Positions 34,109-42,689 of a DNA stretch of 64,000 nt are shown in pieces; positions within the stretch are counted from its first letter, which is position 1; every line of letters starts with the position of its first letter. Made by a program: the position numbers and the translations under genes. The notes beneath the pieces were generated by a model that ran no database searches, was not told where the DNA came from, and saw only the letters and a program-made list of their open reading frames with translations. The DNA is from Microbacterium salitolerans (lineage in GTDB: Bacteria; Actinomycetota; Actinomycetes; Actinomycetales; Microbacteriaceae): contig NZ_JAHKSH010000004.1 of the NCBI RefSeq assembly GCF_019720895.1, positions 310,001 through 374,000 of the forward strand, in the 5' to 3' direction.

Positions 34109-35191
34109 TCAGCGCGCGTCGACGAGTCGCTCGAGCAGGTCGGCGTACGCCTCCCCCATGGCGCGCGGCGTGTGCGCGTCGGCGAATGCGCGCGCCGCGC
34201 CGCGCGCGGCGTCGCTGCGGAACCACGGGTCCTCGAGCAGCGCCGCCATCGACGCGGCGGGATCGTCGCGGTCGAAGAACCGGATCCACTCTTCGCCGCC
34301 CAGCGCGTCGACGAGGTGCGGCGCATCGGGGAGGATGATCGGCAGGCCGTAGGTGGCCGCGAGGTACATGGTGCCGGAGTTGAGCATCTCCCGGTACGGC
34401 AGCACCAGCACGTCGGCGGCGCTGAACCACACGGGCACGTCGACATCGAGGACGCGACGCAGATGACGCGTGACGGTGGCGCCGGCCCCATCGATGCGGG
34501 CGAGGTCATGCTGGACGGCACCGAGCGGACGCCCCGCGAGCATCACCTCGAGGTCGGCGCCGTGGTCGCTCGCCAGGGTGACGGCGTCGGCGAGGTCGCC
34601 GATGCCCTTGTAGGGGCGGATCCACCCGAAGAAGAGCACGCCCGTCTTCTCGTCGCCGAATCCGAGCTCCGTACGCGCCGCCGTGCGGGAGACCGGGGAT
34701 CCGTAGACGCCCGCGTAGCTGGAGTGCGGGATCTCGATGACTTTGTCGGCCGGGATCTCGTAGGTGTCGCGCGCGGCCTCGACGGTGTGGGCGGTCAGCA
34801 CGTGCACGGCGTCGGCGATCTGGGCGAGCTCGCTGTGCAGGAGGATCGCCGTGCGCGGAAAGCGCGTGTCGTGCGGCAGGACGTTGTGAATCGTCCAGAG
34901 GATCGGTCGCCCCCAGCGCTGCGCGCTGCGCAGGGCATCGAGGAAGAGATCGACCCGGCGCCGTGCGTCGACGGCGTCGTCGGCGTCTTCCGTGACGGGC
35001 GACGGCCACTGGATGTGCACGACGCCGCGACGCTCGGGACTCGTGAGCTCGACCAGCGTCTCCGTGAACGTCGTGTGCCCCGTCGGTTCGAACCCGCGCT
35101 CGATGGCAACGGCTTGGAGCAGCTGCACGTAGGCGTTGTCGCGCCAGCCCGGGTAGTTGAACACACGTCGATCGGAGGGCGCGAAGGGCAT
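34109..35191 (-). CDS. GT-B type glycosyltransferase (paralogue of the gene at 52010)
   Basis: The 360-residue protein has a GT-B shape. The N-terminal half contains VFNYPGWRDNAYVQLLQA and ILWTIHNVLPHD. The C-terminal donor domain has VLFFGWIRPYKGIGDLADAV and SAADVLVLPYREMLNSG with TMYLAATYGLPIILP. This matches GT4-like retaining enzymes, though the classical E-x7-E is not clear. It closely resembles the product of 52010-53104. Sugar and acceptor are unknown. TAGACT (35198-35203) is 6 nt before the ATG, indicating a leaderless mRNA. It is divergent from the GT2 gene at 35322 across 130 bp. Confidence 0.8.
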   Translation of the reverse strand: MPFAPSDRRVFNYPGWRDNAYVQLLQAVAIERGFEPTGHTTFTETLVELTSPERRGVVHIQWPSPVTEDADDAVDARRRVDLFLDALRSAQRWGRPILWTIHNVLPHDTRFPRTAILLHSELAQIADAVHVLTAHTVEAARDTYEIPADKVIEIPHSSYAGVYGSPVSRTAARTELGFGDEKTGVLFFGWIRPYKGIGDLADAVTLASDHGADLEVMLAGRPLGAVQHDLARIDGAGATVTRHLRRVLDVDVPVWFSAADVLVLPYREMLNSGTMYLAATYGLPIILPDAPHLVDALGGEEWIRFFDRDDPAASMAALLEDPWFRSDAARGAARAFADAHTPRAMGEAYADLLERLVDAR

Positions 35192-35197
35192 GGGCCG

Positions 35198-35203
35198 AGT
35201 CTA
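35198..35203 (-). promoter_or_regulatory. -10 element for leaderless GT-B gene
   Basis: TAGACT on the minus strand ends 6 nt before the ATG at 35189-35191, with no Shine-Dalgarno in between. It faces away from the identical hexamer at 35310-35315. Confidence 0.6.
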
Positions 35204-35309
35204 GTCGGAGCTCCTTCGGGTGCCCGGGCAGAGCCCACGTTTTCTTCGCACCACCTGAGAGGATCCGCACGGGTCCGTGTCCGCTGTGATCGCACCGTTA
35301 TCTTCCCGT

Positions 35310-35315
35310 TAGACT
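35310..35315 (+). promoter_or_regulatory. -10 element for leaderless GT2 gene
   Basis: TAGACT ends 6 nt before the GTG at 35322. The spacer GCCCCG has no ribosome binding site. This placement fixes the GTG as the start. Confidence 0.6.
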
Positions 35316-35321
35316 GCCCCG

Positions 35322-37019
35322 GTGATTCCTGCCGAGCCTCGCATTGCTGCGCCCGATGTCGTCTTCCGCAACCGCTGGCGCGACGTCTTCGACGGAACCC
35401 TGCCCGACGGCTGGGAGCCGACGCTGTCGGTGTCGGTCGTGATCCCGGCGTTCAAGAGCAAGACGCTCGAGTACACGCTCGCGTCACTCGCCGCCCAGGA
35501 CTACCCGGAGCACCTGCTCGAGGTCGTCGTGCTCGACGACGGCGGCGGCGAGGAGCCCGTCGAGATCGGCGAGTTCGCGCACCCGAACACGCGCCTCATC
35601 CGCGTGCACGAGGTCAATGACGGCTGGGGCCGCTCGAATGCGACCGACATCGGCATCAAGGCCACGTCGGGCGACATCATCTACTGGGTCGACTCCGACA
35701 TGATCCTGTTCCGCGACAACGTGCGCCAGCACGCGAAGTGGGCGCACTTCATCCCCGAGGCCGCGACGATCGGCGACAAGGGCTTCATCGAGGAGTGGGA
35801 CTACACGCCCGAGCAGGTCTACGCCAAGGTCCTCGACGGCACGATCGCCGACGACTACGACCGGAGCACGCTGCACGAGCACTGGTCGAAGGAGATCTAC
35901 CGCAACACCGACGACCTCAACGAGTCGAACGGGCGCAACTACTCCACGCACATGGGAGCCTGCGCGACCGTGACGCGCGAGGTCTACGACCGGACATTCG
36001 GCCAGGACACCCGCCTGCACCTGGGCGAGGACACCGAGATCGCGTACCAGCTGTGGCAGGCGGGCGCCGTCTTCATCCCCGCGCACGATGCGCTGGCGTG
36101 GCATATGGGCCCGGGAACGGTGCAGCACCAGGGCGCGCAGGTCGCCTGGCACAACGATGTGCACTTCGCGCAGCGCATGCCGATCCCCCGATACCGCCGC
36201 AAGGCCGACAACCGCATCTGGGAGGTTCCGCTCGTCAAGGTCGTCACCGAGGTGACGCCCGAGACGGCGAAGTGGGCGCGCCCCGCGGTCGACCGCATCC
36301 TCAACAACACCCAGACCGACGTGCACGTCGTGCTCGTCGGTCCCTGGGGCGAACTGCACGAGGGTCGTCGCCGGATGCTCGCGGACCCGATGAACGAGCT
36401 GTATCTCGTCCACGAGTGGTTCCGGAGCGACAACCGCGTGATCTTCGCGGAGGAGACCCCTGAGACGGTGTTCCCCGCCCCGTTCCGCATCGATATGCCG
36501 ATCACGGCGGCTCTCGAGAGCGACAGCATCCAGGAGATGTATCGCCAGATGGACAAGCCCTGGCTCGGAGCGATTCGCTTCTTCACGCCGGGGCACGACA
36601 ACGAAGACGCGGTCACGATCTGGAACGCGGCCGTCGTCGCACGGGCGAAGAAGTACGTGACCGACGAGCGCTCGCTCGAGGACGTCGTGGGGCGGATCGC
36701 CGGCTTCGAGTGGGCTGCGAGCGATGCGGCGCACGTGAGCGACCTGCGCGAGGTCGAGGATCTGGACCGCAAGGTCGTCCGGATCGACCCGAAGATCGCG
36801 GAGCTCGAGAAGAACCTGTGGCGCATGCGCAAGCGGGCAGAAGCCGCCGAAGCGGAAGCGCGCGACCTGGGCAGCGTATCTGTCGCACGCCTCACGGCTC
36901 GTCGAATCAACGCGATGTCGGGTGGCGTCGTGGGGCGCGCCGTGCGCGGCCTGAACCGCATCCTCGGTGGCCTCCCCGCCCGAGGCGTCCGCGCGCTCCA
37001 GCGCCTGATCGCGCGCTGA
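35322..37019 (+). CDS. Family 2 glycosyltransferase with amphipathic C-terminal tail
   Basis: This 565-residue GT2 has its catalytic domain at about residues 30-260 (VSVVIPAFKSKTLEYTLASL, VVVLDDGGGEEPVEI, DIIYWVDSDMILFRDNVRQH, THMGACATVTREVYD). The DSD is the metal-binding motif and LGEDTEIAYQLWQ a likely catalytic-base region. A second domain of unknown role follows (about 280-480). Next come a coiled coil (IAELEKNLWRMRKRAEAAEA) and a basic amphipathic end (LNRILGGLPARGVRALQRLI) that could lie on the membrane. It starts a plus-strand unit with the acyltransferase gene 10 bp downstream. Confidence 0.82.
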   Translation: MIPAEPRIAAPDVVFRNRWRDVFDGTLPDGWEPTLSVSVVIPAFKSKTLEYTLASLAAQDYPEHLLEVVVLDDGGGEEPVEIGEFAHPNTRLIRVHEVNDGWGRSNATDIGIKATSGDIIYWVDSDMILFRDNVRQHAKWAHFIPEAATIGDKGFIEEWDYTPEQVYAKVLDGTIADDYDRSTLHEHWSKEIYRNTDDLNESNGRNYSTHMGACATVTREVYDRTFGQDTRLHLGEDTEIAYQLWQAGAVFIPAHDALAWHMGPGTVQHQGAQVAWHNDVHFAQRMPIPRYRRKADNRIWEVPLVKVVTEVTPETAKWARPAVDRILNNTQTDVHVVLVGPWGELHEGRRRMLADPMNELYLVHEWFRSDNRVIFAEETPETVFPAPFRIDMPITAALESDSIQEMYRQMDKPWLGAIRFFTPGHDNEDAVTIWNAAVVARAKKYVTDERSLEDVVGRIAGFEWAASDAAHVSDLREVEDLDRKVVRIDPKIAELEKNLWRMRKRAEAAEAEARDLGSVSVARLTARRINAMSGGVVGRAVRGLNRILGGLPARGVRALQRLIAR

Positions 37020-37029
37020 CCCGGGGCGG

Positions 37030-39078
37030 ATGACGACCCCCGCGTCTCCCCTCTCGCGACTCATCTCACCGCGCTCCGGCGCCTTCCGCGCCGACGTCCA
37101 GGCGCTCCGCGCGCTCGCGGTGATGAGCGTGCTCGTCTATCACCTGTGGCCGAACCGGCTGCCGGGCGGGTTCGTCGGCGTCGACGTCTTCTTCGTGATC
37201 AGCGGGTACCTGATCACCTCCCATCTCCTCCGTGAACGGGAGAAGACGGGGCGCATCGCGCTCGCGTCATTCTGGGCGCGGCGCGCGGCGCGTCTCCTTC
37301 CGGCCTCGCTTCTCGTGCTCGCTGCCACGGCCATCGCGGTCATCGTGTGGGTTCCGCAGTCCCTCTGGAAGCAGTTCCTCGGAGAGATCGCCGCATCAGC
37401 GCTGTACGTGCAGAACTGGCGCCTGATGGCTGACAGCGTCGACTATCTCGCGGCCGAGAACACGGCGTCCCCGGTGCAGCATTTCTGGACGTTGTCGGCC
37501 GAGGAGCAGTTCTACGTGCTCCTCCCGCTTCTCCTCGTCGGGAGCATCTGGCTGTTCCGCCGGCTCTCCTGGCGTCGAGTGGCCCTCGCCGCGGTCGCCA
37601 CCGCGACGATCGCGTCGCTCGTCTACGGCGTCGTGCTGACCGCGCAGGCGCCCAGCCAGGCGTACTTCTCGACCTTCACGCGCGCATGGGAGTTCGGAGC
37701 AGGCGCGCTGCTCGCGTTCGTCCCTCAGCACGGGCGCGTTCGGCTCGGCTCCGGTGTCACGGTCACCGGCGTCGTCGGCATCCTGGCGGCCGTCATGCTG
37801 TTCTCCGGAGACATGCCGTTCCCCGGTGCCGCCGCACTCCTCCCCGTGCTCGGAACGGCCGCGGTGATCTGGGGAGGACGTGTCTCGCCGCTCGAGATGC
37901 TGGGGCGCATCGCGCCCGTCTCGTTCCTCGGACGCGTGTCGTACGCGATCTACCTGTGGCACTGGCCGATCATCGTCATTCTGCCGTTCATCGTCGACAT
38001 GCCGCTCACCACGTGGCACAAGATCGGGATCGCGGCAGGCAGCATCCTGCTCGCATGGCTCTCGACCACGTACGTGGAGGACGTGGTGCGAAGCTCGCCG
38101 CGGCTGCTCGCCCGTCGACGCCCGCGCACGATCGCCCTCTGGAGCGCCGCGGGCATGGCCTGCGTCCTCACGATCACCTCGCTCAGCTTCGCTGCGCTGA
38201 GCTCTCAGGAGCAGAGCATCGACGAGGTGACGGCCGAGCTCGTCGCGGATCCGCCCGACTGCTTCGGGGCGGAGTCCATGGATCCGTCCGTCTCCCTCTG
38301 CGAGAACCCCGAACTCGACGCCCTTCCGCTCGTGCCTGGTCTCACCGACATCGAATCGGACGACGGAAACCTCGTGGAGTGCTGGGCGCAGCCCGACGTC
38401 ACCGAGCTGAATATGTGCTCGTTCGGCCCGAAAGCCGCCGATATCCGCATCGTCGCGATCGGCGACTCTCACAACAACGCGATGATCCCGACGTACCGCG
38501 CCGCCGCGGAGCAGCTCGGCTGGCGCATCGATGTCGCCGGGCACGCGGGCTGCTTCTGGACGGACGAGGATCTCTCACTCGCGACCGACGAGCAGACGCA
38601 GGCCTGCGAGGAGTGGCGAGCTCAGGTCGGGCACTACGTGCAGAGCGCCGACGATGTCGACGCGTACATCGTCGCGAGCCGTGCCGGTGAAGAGGACGCC
38701 TCGCAGGCGCGCGTCGACGGCATGGTGTCCGCCTGGGCGCAGCGCGCCGACCCCGCGACCCCCGTCCTCGCCCTGCGCGACAACCCGTTCTTCGGCGAGA
38801 CCCCCGTCACGTGCATCTCCGACGATCCCTCGACGGCCGCCGAGCGCTGCGCGCTGCCCGCGGACCATGCGATGATCGACGACGGCAAGCAGCGCGCAGT
38901 TGCAGAGGACCCGCATGCGCAGCTTCTCGACCTCACCCCGTACTACTGTGCGGACGGCATGTGCCCTGCCGTGATCGGGGGCGTCGTCGTCTACCGCGAC
39001 TCGCATCACCTCACGTCGACGTACGCATCGACGCTCGGGCCTTATCTGGCACGCGAGCTCGGCACCGCTCTCGGCTGA
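37030..39078 (+). CDS. OafA-type acyltransferase with fused SGNH domain
   Basis: The 682-residue protein begins with an acyltransferase-3 domain of about ten membrane helices (YRADVQ-like start FRADVQALRALAVMSVLVYH, then GGFVGVDVFFVISGYLI and VSYAIYLWHWPIIV). It ends in an extracytoplasmic SGNH hydrolase-like domain (RIVAIGDSHNNAMIP; DSHHLTSTYA as the D-x-x-H block). Such OafA/YrhL/OatA-type proteins O-acylate cell-surface polysaccharide or peptidoglycan. The acyl group is unknown. The stop lies 7 bp from the end of the convergent paralogue at 39086. Confidence 0.9.
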   Translation: MTTPASPLSRLISPRSGAFRADVQALRALAVMSVLVYHLWPNRLPGGFVGVDVFFVISGYLITSHLLREREKTGRIALASFWARRAARLLPASLLVLAATAIAVIVWVPQSLWKQFLGEIAASALYVQNWRLMADSVDYLAAENTASPVQHFWTLSAEEQFYVLLPLLLVGSIWLFRRLSWRRVALAAVATATIASLVYGVVLTAQAPSQAYFSTFTRAWEFGAGALLAFVPQHGRVRLGSGVTVTGVVGILAAVMLFSGDMPFPGAAALLPVLGTAAVIWGGRVSPLEMLGRIAPVSFLGRVSYAIYLWHWPIIVILPFIVDMPLTTWHKIGIAAGSILLAWLSTTYVEDVVRSSPRLLARRRPRTIALWSAAGMACVLTITSLSFAALSSQEQSIDEVTAELVADPPDCFGAESMDPSVSLCENPELDALPLVPGLTDIESDDGNLVECWAQPDVTELNMCSFGPKAADIRIVAIGDSHNNAMIPTYRAAAEQLGWRIDVAGHAGCFWTDEDLSLATDEQTQACEEWRAQVGHYVQSADDVDAYIVASRAGEEDASQARVDGMVSAWAQRADPATPVLALRDNPFFGETPVTCISDDPSTAAERCALPADHAMIDDGKQRAVAEDPHAQLLDLTPYYCADGMCPAVIGGVVVYRDSHHLTSTYASTLGPYLARELGTALG

Positions 39079-39085
39079 TGGCTCC

Positions 39086-41143
39086 TCAGTCGATCCTGCG
39101 CGCCATCTCACGATCGAGGTAGGGCGCGAGCGTCGCGGCGTATGTGCGGGTGAGATGCCCCCCGTCTCGTGTGACGACGATGCCCCCCTGAACCATCGAG
39201 CAGGTGTCGAGTGCGCACTCGAGGTCGCTGAGGTCGATCAGGTGCGCATTCTGCGTCGCCCGCACGGCCTCGTCCACACCCGTGTCGAGGAGTGCCCGTG
39301 AGCGAGGGAGCGCGCATTTACCGCCGTCGATGGCCGCGCGATCCGCGAGGCATTCGAGCATCTCCTTCGGGAAGATCGGGTTGTCGCGCAAGGCGAGGAT
39401 CGGCGTCTCCTCCGATGCTCGGTTCGACCATGCCTGCATCAGCACCCGTGCGTGGTACTCCTCGCCGGTCTGCCCCGGCTCGACCGGCTTGAACGTCGAT
39501 TTCGACGAGGCCGTCGTGAAGATCGCGTCGTAGTCCCCCGAGGCGGCCCGCTCGTCGATCTCCTTGCGCCAGTCGACACATGCCCGCTGCGCCGCCTCCG
39601 TCTGCCCGTAGATGGGTGTCTCCGGCGCCACCCACGCGCAGCCCGCGCGACCCGCGGCATCGATCCGCCACCCTCGAGCCTCGGCGATCTCCTCGTACAC
39701 ATCGATGAAGACGTTGTTGTGCGAGTCTCCGACCGCCAGGATGCGCTTCGTGTACTTCTGTTCCTCTCCCAGCGCGCAGATCTCCACGGTGTCGGCTTCG
39801 AGGCCCGCCCAGCACTCGGCCCGGTTGGCGTCGTCTCGACGCAGGTCCTCGAGCGCCGGCTGCAGCTCGCCATCGAACGTCTGGTCGGCGCAGTCTGGAC
39901 GGGCAGGATCGAGCGTGGCCGCCCCCGCACAGTCATCGACGGCGACGGGATCGGACCGAACAGTCGACTGCGTGTAGAGCGCCCCCGCAGGGACAGCGGC
40001 GACGAGAATCGCAACGACCGCAAGGGAGATCGACCGCATCGGCCGCGGATTCGTCGCCCACGCCATCGGCGCACGCAGAAGCCACCGGGTGAGCAGCGTC
40101 GCGACCAGGGCGCTCCCGAGCACCACGAGCGCTCCGCCCCAGCCGATCACATCGCGCTGTGTGACGGTCAGGACGACGATGAGGAGCGGCCAGTGCCACA
40201 GGTAGAGCCCGTAGGAGATCCGATCGAGCCAACGCAGCGGCCCGCTCGTCAGCATCCGCGACGGCGACAAGGGGCCGCCCGCGGTCGAGAGGATCACGAG
40301 CAGCGCTCCGCCGACAGGGAGCAGCGCGGCAGGGCCCGGATACATCGCGCCGCCGTCGAAGATGAAGCCGCTTGCGATGATCATCGCGAGCCCTGCCCAC
40401 CCCGTCAGCGGCTTCGCAGGAGCGGGAAGCGAACGACGCGTCAGAACCACACCCGCCAGCAGCCCCCCGATGCCGAGTTCCCAGAAGCGCGCGAAGGTGT
40501 CGAAGTAGGCGACCTGCGGGTCCGCCATGTTCGCGCGCCACGCGTAGATGAATGACCATACTGTGGCTCCGGCGAGGAGCGACCAGAACGCGATGACGCG
40601 TGCGCGTCGCGCCCGCACGACCAGCGTGAGCATGGCGACCAGGAGCGGGAAGACGAGAAAGAACTGCGCCTGAACCGACAGCGACCAGAAATGCTGCACA
40701 GGGCTCGTGTCCGGCCCGGCCGCGCCGTACGCGAGCTGGGACGTTATCAGCTGCCAGTTCTCGACGTACAGCGCGGCGGAGACGACCTCGATGAGGTTCT
40801 GCTCGAGCAGCCACGGCGAGTACACGGTGAACGCCAGAGCGGTGACCGTCACGAGGACGAGGGCGGCGGGCGGAGCGAGACGCGCGAAGGTGCGCCCCCA
40901 CCGACTGAAGATCCCCAGCGGGCGACCCGCGTCCAGCGCGCGCCCGAGCGACAGCACAAGCAGGAACCCGGACACCGTCAGGAAGACATCGACGCCACCG
41001 GAGACCCGCCCGTGACCGAACAGATGGAAGACGACGACGAGCGTCAGCGCAATGCCACGCAGCCCGTCGATCTCTCCGATTCGCGCTCTGGCCTGGGAGG
41101 CGCGCGTCGCACGAATCTCCACGGATGGAGCGTCAGTTGTCAC
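39086..41143 (-). CDS. OafA-type acyltransferase with fused SGNH domain (second copy)
   Basis: The 685-residue paralogue of the convergent 37030 gene has an acyltransferase-3 membrane domain (IGEIDGLRGIALTLVVVFHL, SYGLYLWHWPLLIVV) and a C-terminal SGNH domain (RILAVGDSHNNVFIDV; DGGHLTRTYA). The GVDVFF box of its neighbour reads GVDVFLTVSGFLL. It probably adds an acyl group to a different position or glycan. The most likely start is GTG 41141-41143 (MTTDAPSVEIRATRAS), overlapping the ABC ATPase gene by 11 bp. An ATG at 41179 is also in frame, so the start is uncertain. Confidence 0.85.
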   Translation of the reverse strand: MTTDAPSVEIRATRASQARARIGEIDGLRGIALTLVVVFHLFGHGRVSGGVDVFLTVSGFLLVLSLGRALDAGRPLGIFSRWGRTFARLAPPAALVLVTVTALAFTVYSPWLLEQNLIEVVSAALYVENWQLITSQLAYGAAGPDTSPVQHFWSLSVQAQFFLVFPLLVAMLTLVVRARRARVIAFWSLLAGATVWSFIYAWRANMADPQVAYFDTFARFWELGIGGLLAGVVLTRRSLPAPAKPLTGWAGLAMIIASGFIFDGGAMYPGPAALLPVGGALLVILSTAGGPLSPSRMLTSGPLRWLDRISYGLYLWHWPLLIVVLTVTQRDVIGWGGALVVLGSALVATLLTRWLLRAPMAWATNPRPMRSISLAVVAILVAAVPAGALYTQSTVRSDPVAVDDCAGAATLDPARPDCADQTFDGELQPALEDLRRDDANRAECWAGLEADTVEICALGEEQKYTKRILAVGDSHNNVFIDVYEEIAEARGWRIDAAGRAGCAWVAPETPIYGQTEAAQRACVDWRKEIDERAASGDYDAIFTTASSKSTFKPVEPGQTGEEYHARVLMQAWSNRASEETPILALRDNPIFPKEMLECLADRAAIDGGKCALPRSRALLDTGVDEAVRATQNAHLIDLSDLECALDTCSMVQGGIVVTRDGGHLTRTYAATLAPYLDREMARRID

Positions 41144-41876
41144 CGTTGTATCTTGCCAGCACCTCGCTGATGGAAGCATCCATCTCGAGTCGGTGGTTGC
41201 GGATGTACAGCCCGCGATCGCAGAACCGCTTGAGGTCGCCCTCGCGGTGGCTCACGAAGAACAGCGTGCGCCCGCCCGCCAGCATCTCGTCGATGCGTCG
41301 GTAGCACTTCTCGCGGAACGACTTGTCGCCCACGGCGAGGACCTCGTCGACGAGCAGGATCGGCTCGTCGAGCTGCGAGACGACCGAGAACGCCAGGCGC
41401 ACCTTCATGCCGCTCGAGAGATGGCGATAGGCCGTGTCCTGCGACTCCTCGAGCTCCGCGAACTCAATGATCTCGTCGTAGAGACCGGCGATCTGCTTCT
41501 TGCTCATGCCGTGCAGGCCTGCCGTGAGCCGCACGTTCTCCCGCACGGTGAGATCGCCGACGAATCCGCCCGTGATCTCGATGAGCGGGGCGACGCCGCC
41601 GTTCACCCGCACGGATCCCTCGTCGGGCAGGAGCACTCCCGCGACGAGCTTGAGGAGGGTCGACTTGCCCTGGCCGTTGCGTCCGACGACGCCGATCGAC
41701 TCGCCGGGCTTCACCGTGAACGACACGTCTCGCAGCGCCCAGAAGTCGCCCGTCGGCGTGCGGCGCGACGCATCGGCGAACATCGACTTGATCGAGCGCC
41801 GCCCCTTGCGGTTGCGACGGAAGCGCACACCGAGCCCGTCGACCTCGATCGCATTGCGCGCGTCTTCGACGGTCAT
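41133..41876 (-). CDS. Polysaccharide ABC exporter, ATP-binding subunit (Wzt-like), system 1
   Basis: This ABC ATPase of 247 residues has Walker A GRNGQGKST, Q-loop region PLIEITGGFVGDLTVREN, signature HLSSGMKVRLAFS, Walker B PILLVDEVLAVGD and switch His in FFVSHREGD. The LSSGM signature and the sequence around the Q-loop are typical of Wzt/TagH glycan exporters. It lacks the C-terminal carbohydrate-binding domain of long Wzt proteins. The start codon overlaps the permease stop by one base (TGATG). It exports a lipid-linked glycan or teichoic-type polymer with the permease encoded upstream. Confidence 0.92.
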   Translation of the reverse strand: MTVEDARNAIEVDGLGVRFRRNRKGRRSIKSMFADASRRTPTGDFWALRDVSFTVKPGESIGVVGRNGQGKSTLLKLVAGVLLPDEGSVRVNGGVAPLIEITGGFVGDLTVRENVRLTAGLHGMSKKQIAGLYDEIIEFAELEESQDTAYRHLSSGMKVRLAFSVVSQLDEPILLVDEVLAVGDKSFREKCYRRIDEMLAGGRTLFFVSHREGDLKRFCDRGLYIRNHRLEMDASISEVLARYNGDN

Positions 41877-42667
41877 CACAGCTCCTTCAGCACGGGACGC
41901 TCGAGCCGACGGAAGACGACGATCCCGAGACCGAGGAAGACGACGCTGATGATCGCGCTCATGCCGACGGCGAGCGAATCCCACTGCTCCGGGAAGAACG
42001 CCGCGCGGTACATCGTGAAGATGCCGGAGAGCGGGTTGAACATACCGAGCTCGCGGAAGACGCCGGGAACGTCGTGCACGCCGTAGATGATCGGCGACGC
42101 GTAGAACAGGGCCCGCAGAATCAGACGTGTCGTGCGCTCGAGGTCGCTGAACAGCACGCACAGCGGGGCGACGAGCAGACCCAGGCCGACGAGGAGGATC
42201 GTCTGGACGACCACCGCGACGGGGAACCAGAGGACCCCCCACCCGAAGCTCGCGCCCCCGAACACCGCGAAGACGACGAGCACGGGCAGCGAGCAGAGGA
42301 ACTCGGTCCCCTTCGACAGCACGATGCGCCCGATCCAGATCGAACGCGGAATCGACGTCGACCGCACGAGCTTCGCGTCCTTGTTGAATGCCTTCGTGAA
42401 GTCGCTGACGGCGGAATTGAACCACACCCACGGAAGCAGCGCGCAGATGAGGAACACGATGTAGGGATCCGAGCCCACGCTCCGGTCGAAGATGACCGTG
42501 AACACGAACCAGTAGATCGCGCTCATCACGAGCGGATCGAGCACGCTCCAGAGGTACCCGAGCCAGCTCGTCGCGTATCGCACGCGCAGGTCGCGCGCCG
42601 ACAGCAACCACAGCGAGTGCATGTAGCGCCGGAGCGTTCCCGGTGCGCCGACGACGGATGAGCTCAC
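41876..42667 (-). CDS. Polysaccharide ABC exporter, permease subunit (Wzm-like), system 1
   Basis: The 263-residue ABC-2 type permease has six hydrophobic helices and the family features LSARDLRVRYATSWLGYLWSVLDPL near the N-terminus (shown here in parts: a cytoplasmic coupling segment then the first helix) and NPLSGIFTMYRAAFF near the end. It pairs with the ATPase gene that it overlaps. The GTG at 42665-42667 follows GAGGAACC. The double-sulfotransferase gene stops 22 bp upstream, so the exporter is probably co-transcribed with it and with glf. Confidence 0.9.
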   Translation of the reverse strand: MSSSVVGAPGTLRRYMHSLWLLSARDLRVRYATSWLGYLWSVLDPLVMSAIYWFVFTVIFDRSVGSDPYIVFLICALLPWVWFNSAVSDFTKAFNKDAKLVRSTSIPRSIWIGRIVLSKGTEFLCSLPVLVVFAVFGGASFGWGVLWFPVAVVVQTILLVGLGLLVAPLCVLFSDLERTTRLILRALFYASPIIYGVHDVPGVFRELGMFNPLSGIFTMYRAAFFPEQWDSLAVGMSAIISVVFLGLGIVVFRRLERPVLKEL

Positions 42668-42689
42668 GGTTCCTCGTCTCGACCACGCA

